A DNA stretch of 8,829 nt, from assembly GCA_014380965.1 (NCBI GenBank), contig JACMIV010000336.1, forward strand, positions 1 to 8,829, read 5' to 3'. Positions 7,401-8,829 of the stretch are shown here, in pieces; the stretch's first letter is position 1; each line of letters opens with the position of its first letter. The translations under genes and the position numbers were made by a program. The notes under the pieces were generated by a model. It saw only the letters and a list, made by a program, of their open reading frames with translations. It was not told where the DNA came from and did not search any database. The stretch comes from Rhizobiaceae bacterium. Lineage in GTDB: Bacteria; Pseudomonadota; Alphaproteobacteria; Rhizobiales; Rhizobiaceae.

Positions 7401-7661
7401 GTGACGACAGAGCGAAGTCTCTAGGTTCGTTGGCATTACGGAACAATCGAGGGGGACCATTCCTCTTGTTCGGGCGCCGGAGCGGTGATCGAACGTGGGA
7501 TGCTCGTGATGGCCAAGGGCCGTCCGTGATACCGGCGATTTGAGGTCGTTCGGCTCAAGCAAAGACAACACTCTCGATAGCGGTCGCCATTAGCGCGCAG
7601 CCGGATCGTGCAGTGCCGCTTGGTCCGAGAGCGACGACGACGCTTGGCGGCAAGGGGCTTT

Positions 7662-7677
7662 CCGGCATTTCGGCCGG
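7662..7677 (+). promoter_or_regulatory. Short hairpin in the leader of the DUF4167 gene
   Basis: CCGGC-atttcg-GCCGG forms five G-C pairs with a six-base loop, ending 13 bases before the ribosome binding site. It could affect translation, but hairpins this short occur by chance in DNA of this composition. Confidence 0.2.
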
Positions 7678-7690
7678 CCATCCAAAGAAC

Positions 7691-7698
7691 AGGACGAG
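7691..7698 (+). promoter_or_regulatory. Ribosome binding site of the DUF4167 gene
   Basis: AGGACGAG precedes the ATG at 7700-7702, with AGGA five bases before it. The site fixes the start of a gene whose stop codon lies beyond the window. Confidence 0.65.
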
Positions 7699-7699
7699 T

Positions 7700-8829
7700 A
7701 TGAGGCCAGGACAGCAGAACAAACAACGCATGCGTGGACGCGGCCGCAAGGGCCCGAATCCTCTTTCGCGGAGTTACGAGTCGAACGGTCCCGACGTGAA
7801 GATCCGGGGGACGGCACAGCATGTCGCCGAGAAGTACACGACCTTGGCAAGGGATGCCTCTGCGTCCGGCGACCGTGTCATGGCGGAAAACTACCTTCAG
7901 CACGCCGAACACTACGGCCGCATCGTCGCTGCCGCGCAGGGCTCTTTCCAACTGCAGCAGGACGAGAACGACTTCGGCGACCAGATGGACGATGACGGCG
8001 ACGAGGACGGCGGCGTCGAGAACGGATACAATGGTGGACCGAACGGGAACGGCCAGAATGGCAGTACCCAGCATGGAAGCCAGAATGGTCAGGCTTTCGG
8101 CCAGGATCGCCAGCAGGATCGCAGTCAGAACGACCGCGGCCAGCAGGACCGCGGCAGCTACGATCGCAATCCGGGCGGTGGACAAGGTGGCCAGCCTCAG
8201 ATGCGCGAAGTCCGCGATGGCAACCGCAATCGCGACGCCAACGGGAACCGCGACGGCAACCGGGATATGAATCGCGATGCGCGCGACAATCGTCCCAACG
8301 GCAATCGCGATGGGCAGAACGTGCGCGACGGGCAGAACCGAGACTTCCAGGCCCGGGACGGTCAGAATCGCGAGGGCGGAAATCGCGATTACAATCGCGA
8401 CAACCGAGACGGTTTCCAGAATCGCGAGCCGCGCGTCCAGCGCGAGCGTCCGACGCCGAACGGGCTAGGACCACAGCCGGTACTGCCTGTCTCCCAACCT
8501 GTGGCGAGCGAGGCTCAGCCGCGCGATCCTTCCCTCCGGGACCATGCCCAGCGTGAGCCGGCACAGCGCGAGTCGGTTCAGCGCGAGACGGCCCCGCGCG
8601 ACAACGCAACGCAGGACCTCGCCACGCGAAATCAGAGCTCCGCGGATCAACCTCCGCGCGAGGACGTGCGCCCCGATGCGCCCAGTGCAGAGCGCGAGCC
8701 GCGTCGTCGCGGTCGTCCCCGCCGCATCCGCAGCGACGAGTCATTTCTCCCGCTCACGACGGCGCAGCCCGGCGAAGCGACGAGTCGGACGACGGCCGAG
8801 GGACCAACCCCGCCCGCAGCGGCTCCGGA
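7700..8829 (+). CDS. DUF4167 domain protein with long repetitive disordered tail (3' end outside window)
   Basis: The frame is open from the ATG at 7700 to the window end (376 codons). The first 82 residues match the DUF4167 family as I know it from Alphaproteobacteria: a basic start (MRPGQQNKQRMRGRGRKG), then SRSYESNGPDVKIRGTAQH and LQHAEHYGRIVAAAQ. The family has no function I can state with confidence; the basic N-terminus suggests nucleic-acid binding. Then come an acidic patch (DQMDDDGDEDGG, 94-105), a region rich in N, G, Q, R and D with repeated NRD (about 106-245), eight pentapeptides with R-D/E cores (274-313), and an AT-hook-like RRRGRPRR (335-342). No signal peptide or membrane segment is visible, so it is probably cytoplasmic. 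A strong ribosome binding site precedes it. In rhizobia clpB often follows this gene, but that lies outside the window. Confidence 0.9.
   Translation, partial: MRPGQQNKQRMRGRGRKGPNPLSRSYESNGPDVKIRGTAQHVAEKYTTLARDASASGDRVMAENYLQHAEHYGRIVAAAQGSFQLQQDENDFGDQMDDDGDEDGGVENGYNGGPNGNGQNGSTQHGSQNGQAFGQDRQQDRSQNDRGQQDRGSYDRNPGGGQGGQPQMREVRDGNRNRDANGNRDGNRDMNRDARDNRPNGNRDGQNVRDGQNRDFQARDGQNREGGNRDYNRDNRDGFQNREPRVQRERPTPNGLGPQPVLPVSQPVASEAQPRDPSLRDHAQREPAQRESVQRETAPRDNATQDLATRNQSSADQPPREDVRPDAPSAEREPRRRGRPRRIRSDESFLPLTTAQPGEATSRTTAEGPTPPAAAP
8228..8427 (+). repeat. Seven in-frame copies of AATCGCGA encoding N-R-D/E
   Basis: AATCGCGA occurs at 8228, 8270, 8303, 8366, 8381, 8393 and 8420, always in the same codon phase, so each copy encodes Asn-Arg-Asp or Asn-Arg-Glu in the disordered tail. 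Spacing varies (12-63 bp), which points to an irregular, diverging repeat. Confidence 0.8.
8519..8638 (+). repeat. Array of eight 15-bp units (pentapeptide repeat) in the DUF4167 gene
   Basis: Read in frame the units are PRDPS, LRDHA, QREPA, QRESV, QRETA, PRDNA, TQDLA and TRNQS. The middle three are closest to each other (CAGCGYGAG cores at 8549, 8564 and 8579), and outer units have drifted. The consensus is x-R-[DE]-x-[AS]. Confidence 0.75.

Larger units (their letters stand above)
7249..7699. other. Gene-poor region between prmC and the DUF4167 gene
   Basis: I recognise no gene in these 451 bp. The prmC frame stays open for 32 more codons to a TAA at 7345 and has protein-like content (see findings), which could be chance or a remnant. 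The part around 7340-7450 is visibly poorer in G+C than its flanks, as expected for a promoter region; TAAAAT (7349-7354) could be a -10 element but has no good -35. Two symmetric elements lie at 7374-7400, and a CCGGC/GCCGG hairpin (7662-7677) stands just before the ribosome binding site of the next gene. No tRNA or terminator with a T run was found. Confidence 0.5.

Noticed and set aside
7358..7543. Small 61-codon plus-strand frame starting at a TTG in the prmC-DUF4167 gap
   Set aside because: It has no ribosome binding site, no recognisable domain, and overlaps the palindromes. It could be re-examined if transcription is shown there.
7436..8185. Reverse-strand frame of 249 codons with a strongly hydrophobic, membrane-like N-terminal half
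   Set aside because: It lies antisense to the DUF4167 gene. Codons for Asn, Asp, Arg and Gln (AAC, GAC, CGC, CAG) read backwards as Val, Val, Ala and Leu, so a disordered polar tract produces a false membrane protein. The plus-strand frame has a family match and a ribosome binding site.

Overview
The window is about 65% G+C and reads as ordinary chromosomal DNA of an alphaproteobacterium, most likely of the order Hyphomicrobiales (Rhizobiales). Two things support this: the gene order ubiG (divergent) / lysC - ptsP - prfA - prmC - DUF4167 gene, which I know from rhizobial chromosomes, and the DUF4167 protein family, which is typical of Alphaproteobacteria. I cannot fix the genus. No mobile element, tRNA, rRNA, CRISPR array or phage gene is visible.

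Layout. Positions 1-471 hold the 3' end of a sensor histidine kinase (ATP-binding domain only). It converges on ubiG (minus strand, 481-1224), a ubiquinone O-methyltransferase. A 277-bp divergent promoter region (1225-1501) separates ubiG from lysC (1502-2755, aspartate kinase). After 158 bp comes ptsP (2914-5184, enzyme I of the nitrogen phosphotransferase system, probably using a TTG start). A 99-bp gap with a terminator-like hairpin inside a larger inverted repeat precedes prfA (5284-6363, peptide chain release factor 1). Only 54 bp later prmC begins (GTG at 6418, to 7248); its product methylates the GGQ glutamine of the release factor encoded just upstream. A gene-poor stretch of 451 bp (7249-7699) with two small symmetric elements follows. 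The last gene is a DUF4167 protein, open from 7700 to the window end, with a conserved N-terminal domain and a long repetitive, disordered tail.

How the genes fit together. prfA and prmC form a functional pair in translation termination. lysC (entry to the lysine/methionine/threonine branch) and ptsP (nitrogen/carbon signalling) are neighbours in many rhizobia. ubiG serves respiration and is independent.

I see no clear new multi-gene system. The observations most worth a second look are: a Shine-Dalgarno-plus-GTG signal inside lysC, at the point where Corynebacterium glutamicum starts its separate beta subunit; the DUF4167 tail, with an eight-unit pentapeptide array, seven in-frame copies of one octamer and an AT-hook-like motif; the prfA-prmC junction, where no canonical start precedes the GTG although family-like sequence seems to extend upstream; and the palindromes and possible coding remnant after prmC.
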